This document shows positions 25,420 to 25,541 of a stretch of 25,541 nucleotides of DNA, piece by piece (position 1 is the stretch's first letter; each line of letters begins with the position of its first letter). The DNA comes from CAZQAA01 sp964591255 (GTDB taxonomy: Bacteria > Desulfobacterota > DSM-4660 > Desulfatiglandales > Desulfatiglandaceae), in NCBI GenBank assembly GCA_964591255.1, contig CAZQAA010000025.1, positions 1 to 25,541 on the forward strand, written 5' to 3'. The translations under genes were made by a program, and so were the position numbers. Under the pieces are notes generated by a model. It saw only the letters and a program-made list of their open reading frames with translations. It had not been told where the DNA came from and did not search any database.

Positions 25420-25541
25420 TTATAAGACCCCGCAGGTTAAGAAAGACCCCGATGATCAGGGAGATGGTAAGGGAGACCGGTCTTTCTGAGAAAGATTTTG
25501 TGGCCCCCTTATTTGTAAGACACGGTCATGGCGTAAAAGAC
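25416..25541 (+). CDS. hemB: Porphobilinogen synthase (delta-aminolevulinate dehydratase), N-terminal part
   Basis: The first 42 codons, cut by the window end. The peptide begins MIIRPRRLRKTPMIREMVRE and continues to VAPLFVRHG, matching the HemB N-terminus (RRLR-x-[NT]-x8-RET-x-L and then the PLFV strand). HemB joins two 5-aminolevulinate molecules into porphobilinogen, the common early step for siroheme, heme and cobalamin. ATG 25416 overlaps the ahbC stop (ATGA), with GGAGAAGG a few bases upstream as ribosome site. The active-site residues lie beyond the window. Confidence 0.88.
   Translation, partial: MIIRPRRLRKTPMIREMVRETGLSEKDFVAPLFVRHGHGVKD

Noticed and set aside
1..25541. tRNA or rRNA genes, CRISPR arrays, insertion sequences, phage genes
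   Set aside because: I scanned the spacers for these and saw no tandem spaced repeats, transposase motifs or T-loop sequences in a plausible tRNA context.

Overview
The window looks like chromosomal DNA from a Gram-negative anaerobe, most likely a Desulfobacterota (former Deltaproteobacteria) sulfate- or sulfur-metabolising lineage. Three things support this. There is an LptD outer-membrane LPS translocon. There is the radical-SAM enzyme AhbC next to hemB, which marks the siroheme-dependent heme pathway typical of sulfate reducers and methanogens. The purine enzyme FGAM synthase is split into a fused PurS-like/PurL protein plus a separate PurQ. The lineage is an inference from gene content; there is no rRNA or tRNA gene in the window.

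Layout. 1-5216: the end of tilS (+), an RNase Z-type hydrolase (-), folC (+) and lptD (+). 5243-7790: two minus-strand genes, a CheD-HDOD/HD fusion protein and an MscS-family channel. 7791-8145: AT-rich divergent spacer. 8146-9492: queE-queC, directly abutting genes for 7-deazaguanine (preQ0/queuosine) synthesis. 9502-10107 (-): a CDP-alcohol phosphatidyltransferase. 10108-10449: a spacer with an unusually well-paired block (9-bp outer stem enclosing two hairpins, followed by an 8-bp hairpin). 10450-17348: recC-recB, overlapping by 4 nt, with no recD after them. 17349-17641: AT-rich spacer with a two-part hairpin and a TATAAT box. 17642-18163: a small ORF that looks like a decayed GGDEF domain; its stop overlaps the convergent purQ stop. 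18160-21989 (-): purL-purQ, overlapping by 4 nt. 21990-22393: divergent spacer. 22394-25541 (+): a ClpX-like unfoldase, AhbC and the start of hemB, each joined to the next by an ATGA overlap.

The most interesting unit is the last one. A ClpX-type AAA+ unfoldase has no zinc finger, keeps its IGF (ClpP-docking) motif, and carries a roughly 170-residue C-terminal extension that ends in what looks like a second, degenerate copy of the AAA+ lid. It is translationally coupled to two heme-biosynthesis genes. This suggests a dedicated unfoldase/protease for heme synthesis, loosely recalling the mitochondrial ClpX-ALA synthase link. The second most interesting gene is the CheD-HDOD fusion, which joins a chemoreceptor deamidase domain with its Cys/His pair intact to a signalling domain that still shows HD-type metal ligands.
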